DNA of 64,000 nucleotides from positions 360,070 through 424,069 of the forward strand of contig JADKAJ010000004.1 in the NCBI GenBank assembly GCA_016719165.1, in the 5' to 3' direction. Position 1 is the stretch's first letter, and every line of letters begins with the position of its first letter. Shown here one piece after another: positions 1 through 7,901 of this stretch. A model generated the notes under the pieces. That model ran no database searches and was not told the DNA's origin. It saw nothing but the letters and a program-made list of their open reading frames with translations. Position numbers and translations under genes: made by a program. This DNA comes from Chitinophagaceae bacterium (GTDB lineage Bacteria; Bacteroidota; Bacteroidia; Chitinophagales; Chitinophagaceae).

Positions 1-85
1 GCTGAGTGCTTTCATAGGTACCGCGGTGGGGTTAGATTTACTTTTATTGATTCAGATTTAACGTAATGGTAAACGGTGTGAAACG

Positions 86-304
86 ATGCCGGAGAAATTT
101 ATTAAAGTGAATGCTATGGCTATCAAAAAGAAACCAGCGGATCCTCAGCCGGGATTTCCTTACCCCGGAAAACGTCCCGAGATTGACCCGGATACTGTTC
201 CCGATAATCCTGTGATTCCCGGAGAAGAGCCGGATATTATCCCTGATGATGACCCTTTTGAAACACCTCCTGAAGATGTTCCGCCTCCGGGTGAAAAGCC
301 ATAG
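86..304 (+). CDS. Small proline- and acid-rich hypothetical protein
   Basis: This short ORF encodes about 72 residues dominated by Pro, Asp, Glu and Gly (PGKRPEIDPDTVPDNP, PEDVPPPGEKP). It has no signal peptide or membrane segment, so it is probably a disordered cytoplasmic protein. The start is uncertain: an internal ATG at 116 gives a 62-residue protein beginning MAIKKKPADPQ, which looks more natural than the upstream start. The gene ends 17 nt before the PEBP-family gene on the same strand, so the two may be cotranscribed. Short Pro-rich proteins of this style recur in Bacteroidota genomes, but I know of no function. The coding call rests on composition and strand context, not on a recognised domain. 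Confidence 0.55.
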   Translation: MPEKFIKVNAMAIKKKPADPQPGFPYPGKRPEIDPDTVPDNPVIPGEEPDIIPDDDPFETPPEDVPPPGEKP

Positions 305-321
305 CAATAAATACAGTTGTT

Positions 322-792
322 ATGAAACATATTGAAAAAGCCATTGATTATAAAGTGCTGAATATTTCCAGTCATTCTTTTAAAGAAGGGGAGATGATAC
401 CGGTAAAATACACATGTGACGGAGCCAACATCAATCCATCCTTAGATATAAAGGGAATTCCGGATCAAGCCAGGAGCCTTGCTATAATAGTTGATGACCC
501 GGATGCTCCTGCCGGCACCTGGGTGCACTGGGTGGCCTGGAATATTCCGGTAACACAGCACATCAAAGAGGATCATGTTCCGGGAACAGAAGGGGTAAAT
601 GATTTTCAGCAACACCAATACGGTGGACCATGCCCTCCTTCGGGCACCCATCGCTATTTTTTTAAAGTATATGCGCTTGATACCATTTTAGATTTGCCTG
701 CCGGCACCAATAAAATGCAATTGGAAAAAGCGATAAGTGAGCATATTATTGGTTTTGGAGAATTGACCGGGTTATACAAGCGAAATAAATAA
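322..792 (+). CDS. YbhB/YbcL family Raf-kinase-inhibitor-like (PEBP) protein
   Basis: The 156-residue product matches the bacterial phosphatidylethanolamine-binding protein family in length and motif order. The N-terminal KYTCDGANINPSL is followed by the ligand-site signature VDDPDAPAGTWVHWVAWNIP at about residues 55-74, and then by YGGPCPPSGTHRYFFKVYALD, with the conserved G-x-H-R, at about 99-119. No signal peptide is visible, so it is likely cytoplasmic. The family binds small anionic ligands in a pocket formed by these motifs; the physiological role of bacterial members is largely unsettled. The family assignment is firm and the function is unknown. Confidence 0.9.
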   Translation: MKHIEKAIDYKVLNISSHSFKEGEMIPVKYTCDGANINPSLDIKGIPDQARSLAIIVDDPDAPAGTWVHWVAWNIPVTQHIKEDHVPGTEGVNDFQQHQYGGPCPPSGTHRYFFKVYALDTILDLPAGTNKMQLEKAISEHIIGFGELTGLYKRNK

Positions 793-864
793 GAAGTACT
801 GCCGGCTATTTAATTTGTACTGGTTTTTCACCCGTAAAAAAGTAATTATATCGCTGTGCCTGGT

Positions 865-1374
865 TTATTTTTTCTTCCAGTCAATTTTACCGGTAAGAAA
901 CCCTTCTTTTTTCATCGAAGCGATCAATTCTTCCTGGTAACTTTTCACAGAAGTAATGGCATCAGTTCCGTTGACAAGCAGGCTGACATCATGGGTGATG
1001 AGTTGACTGCCATTCACTGCAATATGGTACAGGTAATAAGGACTTGTATTACTGGTGCCGTTTTCTTTCAGTACGAGGAATCTTTTACCATTCAGGGCTA
1101 CCTGCCAGGCTGTAAATTCTTTTGTTTCTGCTCCGTACATATCACCTGTTTCCAGCACTTTCACTTTATAGGTATTGTCTGTGCTTCCTTTTTCCAGTGT
1201 AACTAGGGATGCTTCAGCATCTTCGGTAAAATTTTCCCAGGTGCCGGTCAAGGCCTTATCAAAAGGCAGGGCAGCAGAGGATTCAGCGAGGGGATAAGCA
1301 CTGCCAACAGGGCAAGCCGTGATGACAAAGGATACAGCGATCAGCAAGGATAAAGCGATACGGAATTGTTTCAT
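865..1374 (-). CDS. Hypothetical lipoprotein with a lipocalin-like layout
   Basis: The 169-residue product begins with a basic start and a hydrophobic stretch ending in a lipobox (VITAC, Cys at about residue 21), so it is probably a lipoprotein. The mature part contains LTGTWENFTEDAEASLVTLEK, then alternating beta-strand-like segments and an acidic/aromatic core (TAWQVALNGKRFLVLKE). That pattern resembles small secreted beta-barrel or lipocalin-like proteins, but I do not recognise a named family. It ends with a Lys-rich tail (KIDWKKK). It is convergent with the PEBP gene and stands alone. A stem-loop at 1392-1439 lies just upstream of its start. An antisense ORF over the same bases lacks any signal or motif, so I kept this strand. 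Confidence 0.7.
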   Translation of the reverse strand: MKQFRIALSLLIAVSFVITACPVGSAYPLAESSAALPFDKALTGTWENFTEDAEASLVTLEKGSTDNTYKVKVLETGDMYGAETKEFTAWQVALNGKRFLVLKENGTSNTSPYYLYHIAVNGSQLITHDVSLLVNGTDAITSVKSYQEELIASMKKEGFLTGKIDWKKK

Positions 1375-1391
1375 AAAAAAAATTTTTTGTT

Positions 1392-1439
1392 AGGGGTACA
1401 CAGCGAAACTAAATAATACCTGTTAGTTTAATGTACCCT
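1392..1439. promoter_or_regulatory. Nested inverted repeat upstream of the 1374 start
   Basis: AGGGGTACA at 1392-1400 is complementary to TGTACCCT at 1432-1439, and inside this pair AACTAA at about 1407-1412 is complementary to TTAGTT. The nested stem lies 18-65 nt upstream of the minus-strand lipoprotein start. No T-run follows on either strand, so it is not a standard intrinsic terminator. It could be a 5'-UTR hairpin or a protein-binding palindrome. Confidence 0.4.
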
Positions 1440-1815
1440 CTTAATGGTATTTTATCCGATTTTTTTGTAAGGTTTCTAAATAAAGAGCAATACCAGGTTG
1501 CTATCAAAACAATATTCACTAAATCAACATTGCGGAATGATTTCGGTACATGTTTACTAATTTAAACTTATACAAACCTGAAGAAGACCTTGCAAATGGT
1601 CCTATTGAATTAATAACACCGTTTTTATAGTTATACTGCCTTTTTCTGCGATAGAACTCTTTAAAAGGATTAAATACCTGTAACTGGTTCATTTCCTGAA
1701 GTATGGGATTACTCTTGCTACCCAGGTATGGAAAACATATCCATTGTTTTAACCGTTTGTCAAATACTATGATAGCCGTCTGGGAGATTTGTATAACTTT
1801 TAAAAAATAGTCGCC
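1440..1815. other. Gene-free spacer, about 375 nt
   Basis: This AT-rich spacer lies between the lipoprotein and the S41 protease. A minus-strand frame stays open for roughly 100 codons (ending at 1519) but has no convincing start, signal or motif. I see no promoter of the TTG/TAnnTTTG type that is well placed, no terminator and no RNA gene. Confidence 0.5.
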
Positions 1816-3507
1816 ATGAAAAAGATTTTTCTGATACTTTTCAGCAGTATCATTATTGGATCACTCTATTCGCAGGATGGCCATCCGGTTACACCTGCCG
1901 TTTCAAAAATTGACATTGAGAAATTGACGGCTGCCGACTGGCAGGCTGATCTGCATTTCTTGCAGCACATTGTTCATAAGGAATATTCTTTTTTATTTAA
2001 GAAAATAACTCCGGCTGCTTTTGATGCAGAAGTAGAGAAGCTGTATAAGAATATTCCTCTTCTACAGCAGCATGAAGTATTGGCGGGATTTGCCCGAATT
2101 GTTTCTTCATTCAAATATGGGCATACGGATATAAGCTGGCGGGAATCACCGGTAAAATATCATGTGACGCCTGTCAACTTTTATTGGTTCAGTGATGGTG
2201 TGTATGCAGAAGGTGTTGATAAAAACTATGCGAATGTGGCTGGAGCAAAGCTTTTAAAAGTGGAAGGTATGCCGGTAGCAGATGTACTTACTGCTTTGAA
2301 ACCACTGATTCCGGCAGAGAATGAACAGTACTTTAAAGCATATGGGTTAGATTACCTGCTTATTCCCGAGGCATTGCATGCGCAGAAAGTTTGTAAAGAA
2401 CTGAAGCAATCTGTCACGTATACGTTTGAAAAGGACGGTAAGGTCTTTGACCAAATCATTCTCGCAAGGGATGCATTCCGATTGCCCCGAAATTATGGTT
2501 TTATCATTCCCGGAACAGATTGGATTACTGTACGGGAGCAATCTGTAACGCCGCATTACCTGAAAAATCTTGATAGGATATATTATTTTGAATACCTCTC
2601 CGCCAGTAAAACTGTGTATGTCCGTCATAGCCAGATACTGGATGATAAGGAAGAAGCTATACCGGCGTTTTATAAAAAGGTTTTTGAGTTTATTGATAAA
2701 AACGATGTTGACAAACTGGTGCTGGATGTTCGGTTGAACGGGGGCGGTAATAATTATAAGAACAAACCAATTGTAACCGGTATTATAGAAAATAAAAAGA
2801 TTAACAAGCCGGGAAAATTATTTGTCATAATTGGGCGACGTACTTTTTCTGCCTGCCAAAACTTGGTGAACGAACTCAGCAATTATACCAATGCTTTATT
2901 TGTGGGGGAGCCAACAGCAGAGAATATCAATTTTTATGGGGATAACCGTAGAATAGAACTGCCAAAGACCGGGATTCCTGTATTTCTTTCTTTTGCCTGG
3001 TGGCAGGATAAACCGCAATGGGAAAATGCAGACTGGCTGGCACCACAACTGGCTGTTGATATGAGTTTCGAAGATTATAAAACAAATAAAGACCCCGTAC
3101 TGGAAGCCTGCCTTGAATTTTCGGATAATAACGTCGTACTTGATCCAATGGCTCATTTACGGGATTTGTTTTTAGCAGGCAAATACAATGAAGTAGAAGC
3201 AGCAGCTAAGAATATGGTAGATAACCCGAAATTCCGGTATATAAATTTTGAATCAAAGATCAATGAAGCAGGGTATAATTTATTAAACCAACAGCAAACT
3301 GAAGGTGCTCTTTTTATTTTTCAACTTAATACCAGACTTTTTCCAAAATCAGCCAATGCATGGGACAGTTTAGCAGAGGCTAATTGGAAAGCGAAGAAAA
3401 CAGACAAAGCGATAGAGTATTATAATAAAGCAATTGAACTGGATCCGTATGGTGTTACGGGTGAAAATGCAAGAAAAATGCTGAAGCAGATACAGTCGGA
3501 AAAATAA
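1816..3507 (+). CDS. Secreted S41 family peptidase with C-terminal TPR segment
   Basis: The 563-residue product starts with a clear signal peptide (MKKIFLILFSSIIIGSLYSQ) ending in the Ser-Gln pattern common in Bacteroidota. The central region carries S41/tail-specific-protease hallmarks: KLVLDVRLNGGGNNY at about 302-316 and RRTFSACQNLVNELSNY at about 343-359, where the Ser of TFSAC is the expected nucleophile. The last 120 residues contain a tetratricopeptide pattern (SANAWDSLAEANWKAKKTDKAIEYYNKAIELDPYG). It probably hydrolyses peptides in the periplasm or outside the cell. S41-TPR fusions occur in Bacteroidota. The general base is not assignable by eye, so activity is inferred. It stands alone, with 106 nt to the next gene. 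Confidence 0.85.
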   Translation: MKKIFLILFSSIIIGSLYSQDGHPVTPAVSKIDIEKLTAADWQADLHFLQHIVHKEYSFLFKKITPAAFDAEVEKLYKNIPLLQQHEVLAGFARIVSSFKYGHTDISWRESPVKYHVTPVNFYWFSDGVYAEGVDKNYANVAGAKLLKVEGMPVADVLTALKPLIPAENEQYFKAYGLDYLLIPEALHAQKVCKELKQSVTYTFEKDGKVFDQIILARDAFRLPRNYGFIIPGTDWITVREQSVTPHYLKNLDRIYYFEYLSASKTVYVRHSQILDDKEEAIPAFYKKVFEFIDKNDVDKLVLDVRLNGGGNNYKNKPIVTGIIENKKINKPGKLFVIIGRRTFSACQNLVNELSNYTNALFVGEPTAENINFYGDNRRIELPKTGIPVFLSFAWWQDKPQWENADWLAPQLAVDMSFEDYKTNKDPVLEACLEFSDNNVVLDPMAHLRDLFLAGKYNEVEAAAKNMVDNPKFRYINFESKINEAGYNLLNQQQTEGALFIFQLNTRLFPKSANAWDSLAEANWKAKKTDKAIEYYNKAIELDPYGVTGENARKMLKQIQSEK

Positions 3508-3637
3508 AAACTGAAAAGCTCTATCCTCTGTCGCTAGCTTCCTGCTTTCCCGGGTAGGAGGTTACCAGACATATACCGGCCGGAATACAGAACAATTTCT
3601 TCTTTATGCTGTTTTGTCAGGAGTAATAATTTACTAC

Positions 3638-4273
3638 ATGGCAACTTTCAGTAATTCTTTGATACAATCATGGGAACGGTTTTACCGGGCCAATTTTATT
3701 AATAGCCTTACCGGGTTTAAGTCAGTAAGCCTCGTGGGTACAGCAGACAAAACTGGTCAAACCAACCTCGGTCTTTTCAGTAGTATTGTACATATTGGCT
3801 CCGATCCTGCCCTGGTCGGTTATATCAACCGTCCGCGGAATGCGGCTCCGCATACACTGGCCAATATCGAATCAACCGGTGTGTACACCATTAATCATAT
3901 ACATCCGTCTTACCTGGAAAAAGCACACCAGGCCAGTGCAAAGTACCCTGCCGAAGTAAGTGAATTTGACGAAATAGGCTTAACAACTGAATTTGAAAAA
4001 ACTATTACTGCTCCTTTTGTAAAAGAGAGCCGGGTAAAATATGCATTATCCCTCCAGGAGATCATTCCCATTCCACTGAATGAAACTTATTTAGTGATTG
4101 GAAAAATTGAGATGGTTAAACTGGAAGATAATTATGTTTCTCCGGATGGTTTTATTGACCTTCACAGGGCAGATACAATTTGCAGTAACGGTATTGACAG
4201 TTATTATTTAACTCAGCCTGTTGGCCGATTCCAGTATGCAAGACCAGGTATCAAACCATTACGAATTGACTAA
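3638..4273 (+). CDS. Flavin reductase-like FMN-binding protein
   Basis: The ATG at 3638 gives 211 residues; an in-frame upstream start would add eight poorly fitting residues. The sequence has the flavin-reductase-like split-barrel pattern: GFKSVSLVGTADKTGQTNLGLFSSIVHIGSDPALVGY near the N-terminus, then NRPRNAAPHTLANIESTGVYTINHI, the usual substrate/FMN loop. Members reduce flavin with NAD(P)H or use bound FMN in small redox reactions. It is cytoplasmic, with no signal peptide. Its 3' end overlaps the start of the YqjF-family gene by 38 nt in another frame, so the two are probably translationally coupled and may act together. The specific substrate is unknown. Confidence 0.85.
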   Translation: MATFSNSLIQSWERFYRANFINSLTGFKSVSLVGTADKTGQTNLGLFSSIVHIGSDPALVGYINRPRNAAPHTLANIESTGVYTINHIHPSYLEKAHQASAKYPAEVSEFDEIGLTTEFEKTITAPFVKESRVKYALSLQEIIPIPLNETYLVIGKIEMVKLEDNYVSPDGFIDLHRADTICSNGIDSYYLTQPVGRFQYARPGIKPLRID

Positions 4274-5009
4274 ATTATCCCGCATATTTTTATCTGCCCG
4301 ATGGGAGTACCTGGCTATGTTCAACTATGCGGTAGATCCGCAAATTCTGCAAAAGCATGTGCCGCCTGGTACAGAGATTGATTACTTTGACGGTAAGGCA
4401 CTGGTAAGTATTGTTGGTTTTTTATTTAATGATACCAGGGTGTTAGGGATCCGCTGGCCTTTTCATGTAAATTTTGAAGAAGCAAACCTGCGATATTATA
4501 TTAAACGATTTGATGGTACCCGGTGGAAAAGGGGAGTAGGGTTTGTTTCAGAGATTGTACCAAAACCCCTTGTAGCCACCATGGCTAATTTATTCTATAA
4601 TGAACATTACAGTACAGCAAAAATGGGACATCAGGTAGTGGAAAAACCGGATAATTTATTTGTTGAGTATAGCTGGAAAAAAAGAAATCAATACCGGAAT
4701 GTGATGCAGGTTAATGCATCACCTGAACTACAGGATATTAAAGCAGGTTCAGAAGCAGAATTCATTTTTGAACATTATTTTGGGTATAATCAACTAACAG
4801 CAACCAGTACAATTGAGTATGCGGTGGCACATCCCCGCTGGGAAATTTATCCGGTGACCAGCTTTTCCATTGATTGTGATATTGAGCGGCTCTACGGGAA
4901 GGAGTTTGTACCATTCATTGCTGACAGGCAGCCTCACTCTGTTTTTCTTGCAAGGGGGTCTTCTGTAACGGTAAAAATGCCTTTAAAAATCAGGGGGATT
5001 AAAAAGTAG
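4236..5009 (+). CDS. YqjF family protein (DUF2071)
   Basis: The product is about 257 residues from the ATG at 4236; a TTG at 4221 would add five residues. It carries the DUF2071/YqjF pattern: FLSARWEYLAMFNYAVDPQIL, VPPGTEIDYFDGKALVSIVGFLFNDTRVLG, and later NLRYYIKRFDGTRWKRGVGFVSEIVPK. The fold resembles acetoacetate-decarboxylase-like barrels, but the function of YqjF proteins is not established. It overlaps the flavin reductase by 38 nt, which supports a two-gene operon. A perfect 32-bp palindrome with T-runs (5051-5082) ends the unit downstream. In some bacteria YqjF is linked to nitroaromatic or redox-stress regulons, which would fit a flavoenzyme partner; that link is inference here. Confidence 0.85.
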   Translation: MQDQVSNHYELTKLSRIFLSARWEYLAMFNYAVDPQILQKHVPPGTEIDYFDGKALVSIVGFLFNDTRVLGIRWPFHVNFEEANLRYYIKRFDGTRWKRGVGFVSEIVPKPLVATMANLFYNEHYSTAKMGHQVVEKPDNLFVEYSWKKRNQYRNVMQVNASPELQDIKAGSEAEFIFEHYFGYNQLTATSTIEYAVAHPRWEIYPVTSFSIDCDIERLYGKEFVPFIADRQPHSVFLARGSSVTVKMPLKIRGIKK

Positions 5010-5050
5010 CAGGTTCAAACAGAAGCTAATTTTATTTTGAACTATTTACA

Positions 5051-5082
5051 AAAAAAAGCTCCTTGATCAAGGAGCTTTTTTT
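5051..5082. terminator. Bidirectional intrinsic terminator
   Basis: A perfect palindrome centred on TGATCA runs from an A-tract at 5051 to a T-tract at 5082, with arms around AGCTCCTTGATCAAGGAGCT. It lies between the convergent YqjF and fasciclin genes and has T-runs on both strands, so it should stop transcription from either side. Confidence 0.9.
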
Positions 5083-5100
5083 CAGTTATAAATCTACCTA

Positions 5101-5616
5101 TTACTTTGGGAGTACAACTGTATCAATAACATGGATGATACCATTACTTCCTTTAAGGTCCGTAACAGTTACAAACGCTACACCACCTTTTTCATCTGTT
5201 AATTTTACTTTGCCGTTTTCTATCGTAGCAGTAAGCATATTGCCACTAACTGTTGTTAAAACAGCATTACCTTTTCCGGCCTTAATGGCTGCTACAACTG
5301 CATTTGCATCAAGGTTACCAGCAATTACATGGTAAGTAAGAATTTTTACCAGTGTTGCTTTATTTTCCGGCTTCAGTAAAAAATCAACTGTTCCTGCAGG
5401 CAATTTCCCAAATGCATCGTTTACTGGTGCAAATACGGTGAAAGGACCTGCGCCTTTTAATGTTTCAACCAGGCCAGCTGCTTTTACAGCCGCTACCAGT
5501 GTTGAATGTGCTTCAGAACCTGCTGCGATATCAACGACATCTTTTTCTTGTGCGTAAGAAGCATTTGATAATAGGACAACTGCAGCCAGGATGGCAGATT
5601 GTAATAATTTTTTCAT
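5101..5616 (-). CDS. Secreted fasciclin-domain protein
   Basis: The 171-residue product has a signal peptide (MKKLLQSAILAAVVLLSNASYAQ) followed by one complete FAS1 domain. The domain shows the H1 region FTVFAPVNDAFGKLPAGTVDFLL (about residues 58-80), the YHVIAGNLDANAV segment, and the C-terminal H2 region SNGIIHVIDTVVLPK. Single-FAS1 proteins of about 170 residues are common exported proteins in Bacteroidota and are thought to mediate adhesion or cell-surface contacts. A (TTTA)n tract lies 8-30 nt upstream of the start. The gene is monocistronic, between a bidirectional terminator and a long spacer. Confidence 0.92.
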   Translation of the reverse strand: MKKLLQSAILAAVVLLSNASYAQEKDVVDIAAGSEAHSTLVAAVKAAGLVETLKGAGPFTVFAPVNDAFGKLPAGTVDFLLKPENKATLVKILTYHVIAGNLDANAVVAAIKAGKGNAVLTTVSGNMLTATIENGKVKLTDEKGGVAFVTVTDLKGSNGIIHVIDTVVLPK

Positions 5617-5623
5617 TAGTCTT

Positions 5624-5646
5624 TTTATTTATTTATTTATTTATTT
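5624..5646. repeat. Tetranucleotide tandem repeat (TTTA)5TTT in the 5' region of the fasciclin gene
   Basis: Five full TTTA units plus TTT lie 8-30 nt upstream of the minus-strand ATG at 5616, so on the coding strand the leader reads as AAAT repeats. A-rich leaders assist translation in Bacteroidota, and tetranucleotide tracts can change length by slippage. Confidence 0.75.
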
Positions 5647-6043
5647 GATTTGAATTAAAGAATAACCTCGCTGAATGAAAATGGTTCTTGATGTGGACAA
5701 AAGTTGGATAATACTTTTATTTGTTTATTTTATTATCTGTTACCATTGAAATCTTTAAACAAGATGATTTTTACAATACTGCTGTTTTTCATTATCATCC
5801 ACAATTAAGCATTCCCATATCTTTCTTTCCGTTTGAAGTGCCTTTATTCAGCGGTATAAAATAATTTATAAGGTTTGTTGAAGTTGTCTATTGATTTTTG
5901 AGGCATATTTTAAACGAGTAAGAAACTGTTGATAATTACTTTCAGGAATACTTACTGTTGGTATGATTTATGGGAAGAAATAGTGCTTTCTAATAGCATC
6001 GAACTTTAATCGTTCTTTATTCCTGAAACAAAAATTAATAAGT
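5647..6043. other. Gene-free spacer, about 400 nt
   Basis: This AT-rich divergent spacer lies between the fasciclin gene and a plus-strand lipoprotein gene. Apart from the TTTA tract at its left edge I see no ORF with coding character, no clear -33/-7 pair and no terminator. Confidence 0.5.
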
Positions 6044-6832
6044 ATGACAGCAGTTAAAAATGTATTGCCGGTTCTGTTTTTTTCTTCGTTTCTTTTTTTC
6101 ACCTCCTGCCAGCGGGAAGTGCTTTCTACCGGAGATCAACAACAGGATAACCTGACAGATCCTGTATTCCTAGTAATTGATGAAGAGAGCATTGATAATG
6201 GTAATGAGCCAAATAATTTTTCCGATGTCAATGTGAATGACCAGTTGGCAAAGGTGGGTTTAAGACAACCATTGGATTATTTTCAGAAAAATATCGGGAA
6301 AACGATCACCTTATTTACCGGTCAGGTAGGTGATGAGGGGCTGTATGCGATCAAACAAATTCCTGCCAGCTGGAAGAGTACCGGTCCTACAGCAAACGGA
6401 GCCAGGAATTATTTACTGGCAGGGCCAGGTTTAGGTACAGGCAATCCTGATGATAATAAAGAAATATTGCTGGACAAGATACCTGCTATAACTCCTCTCC
6501 GTGCTACAGGGTTGATAATGCTAAAAGGAAGAACAATATTGGCTGTTGTATATGACAGTGATATAAGCATCAATTATTCACCACTGGAGGGAAACCTGAT
6601 GGGTGCAAACCTTGGTATTGTATCTTTTGATGTGCTGGAAGTGACAGAACGTACTGATGGTTCTACCTCCTCACTGCCAAAGATCACAATTCGTATCCGG
6701 GATGCCAATGAATCTACTAAAGGTAACCTGCTCCTTTTTTCAAATGCACCGGTACCACAATCTTCATCTGAACCATTTGATATAAAGCCACCTGTCTCTG
6801 TGCCGGCAATTGTACTGACTCCCGCAGAGTGA
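6044..6832 (+). CDS. Hypothetical lipoprotein, unrecognised family
   Basis: The 262-residue product has an N-terminal hydrophobic segment ending in a lipobox (FFTSC, Cys at about residue 22), so it is probably exported and lipid-anchored. The mature region opens with an acidic linker (STGDQQQDNLTDPVFLVIDEE) and continues with alternating hydrophobic strands, including KNIGKTITLFTGQVGDEGLYAI and LMGANLGIVSFDVLEVTER, which suggests a beta-sandwich. The tail is Pro-rich (PPVSVPAIVLTPAE). I do not recognise a family and see no catalytic motif. It stands alone and is followed by a strong hairpin terminator. A surface-associated role is possible but unsupported. Confidence 0.7.
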   Translation: MTAVKNVLPVLFFSSFLFFTSCQREVLSTGDQQQDNLTDPVFLVIDEESIDNGNEPNNFSDVNVNDQLAKVGLRQPLDYFQKNIGKTITLFTGQVGDEGLYAIKQIPASWKSTGPTANGARNYLLAGPGLGTGNPDDNKEILLDKIPAITPLRATGLIMLKGRTILAVVYDSDISINYSPLEGNLMGANLGIVSFDVLEVTERTDGSTSSLPKITIRIRDANESTKGNLLLFSNAPVPQSSSEPFDIKPPVSVPAIVLTPAE

Positions 6833-6880
6833 GCTTAAGCTTATGAATGAGAATTTAATAATGTATTCTTCGCAATAAAA

Positions 6881-6914
6881 AGAAAGGCCCGGGCAATATT
6901 ACCCGGGCCTTTCT
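6881..6914. terminator. Intrinsic terminator
   Basis: AGAAAGGCCCGGG and CCCGGGCCTTTCT form a 13-bp perfect stem around a short AT loop, between the lipoprotein gene and the convergent YD-repeat gene. It probably serves the plus-strand gene and could also act on the minus strand. Confidence 0.85.
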
Positions 6915-6986
6915 CTTACACTGTTTGAGTACTGCATATATTCTGCCAACATTTATTTTCAGGAAAGCGATATAATCCCTTACTAT

Positions 6987-7787
6987 TTAATAATAGATAA
7001 ATACCCGTCTCCAAGTTTCCGTTTCTGTCTTTTCTGTTTTTGGGTCATAAGTATCAATGATCATACTGATCCAATTACCCATTTTGTCCAGCTCATACGT
7101 ATAATTGACCTCTGCATAATTATTTACTTCGTTTTTCAGCAGGCCATTACTATCATAAGTGTATTTGTAGATCAGCTTTTCTCCTGTTGACCTCAATTCC
7201 TGTGTTAATGTGATCAGCAGCATATTATTCTCCTGCAGGTACTGGTAAGATTGCAAAGACCAAATTGTATCACTATTCAATAGTATTTCCCGGATCAGCT
7301 GCCCGTTTTCGTTGTATTCATACCGGGTATAGCTTTTGCTGTTAGTTTCTTTTTTCTCAGTCACTAGCCCTTTGTTATTGTACAGGTGGGTTATTTTATA
7401 ATTTTTTCCGATGCTTGACTCTGTCACTTCACCCTGCTGGTTCAGCTTTTGCGTATAAACCAGTTTCTCACCGTCCTGTATATTTTCCATAATGAACTGG
7501 CGGGCAGTTAAATTATATTTGAATTGCTCAATACTACGGCCGGATCTCTGCATGACATGTTTTTTGATATACCCTTTATCATCAAAGGCAAGGCTGTCTT
7601 TATAATAGGGGTCGCCATCACTTGTTTCATTGAAAGATTTTACTTTTCCATTCAGTCCGAAATGTTTGATAGTGTAACTGAACGCTATAGGATTTTTTGG
7701 GGCAATGGCTTGTTTAATTCCTTGATCTGGTTGCGCTATAAGGCCCGTTGACAAGAAAAACAATACAAGAGTAAATAATGATTTCAT
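6987..7787 (-). CDS. Secreted YD-repeat-like hypothetical protein
   Basis: The 266-residue product has a signal peptide (MKSLFTLVLFFLSTGLIAQ). It then shows repeated strands of YD/RHS type: YNNKGLVTEKKETNS, YEYNENGQLIREILL, YTYDSNGLLKNEVNN and YTYELDKMGNWISM. Such repeats form beta-rich shells in larger RHS proteins; short secreted versions like this are common in Bacteroidota and have no assigned function. It lies 114 nt downstream of the caspase-like gene on the same strand, so it may belong to the same transcript as that gene and the L,D-transpeptidase. There is no toxin domain or RHS core motif. Confidence 0.75.
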   Translation of the reverse strand: MKSLFTLVLFFLSTGLIAQPDQGIKQAIAPKNPIAFSYTIKHFGLNGKVKSFNETSDGDPYYKDSLAFDDKGYIKKHVMQRSGRSIEQFKYNLTARQFIMENIQDGEKLVYTQKLNQQGEVTESSIGKNYKITHLYNNKGLVTEKKETNSKSYTRYEYNENGQLIREILLNSDTIWSLQSYQYLQENNMLLITLTQELRSTGEKLIYKYTYDSNGLLKNEVNNYAEVNYTYELDKMGNWISMIIDTYDPKTEKTETETWRRVFIYY

Positions 7788-7901
7788 TTTTTGTCCTGTT
7801 ATTGACTTAAAAATAGTATAAATCAGGAAAAATGAAAATAGATGGAGAAAGGTAGTTTTTGAAAGTGGTTGTCTGTTAATCAGCTATTGCCTTCAAAAGA
7901 T

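Noticed and set aside
1519..1830. Minus-strand frame open for about 100 codons upstream of the S41 gene
   Set aside because: It has no start codon with a sensible N-terminus, no signal or motif, and overlaps the S41 start; an internal ATG gives only 57 residues. I treat it as chance.
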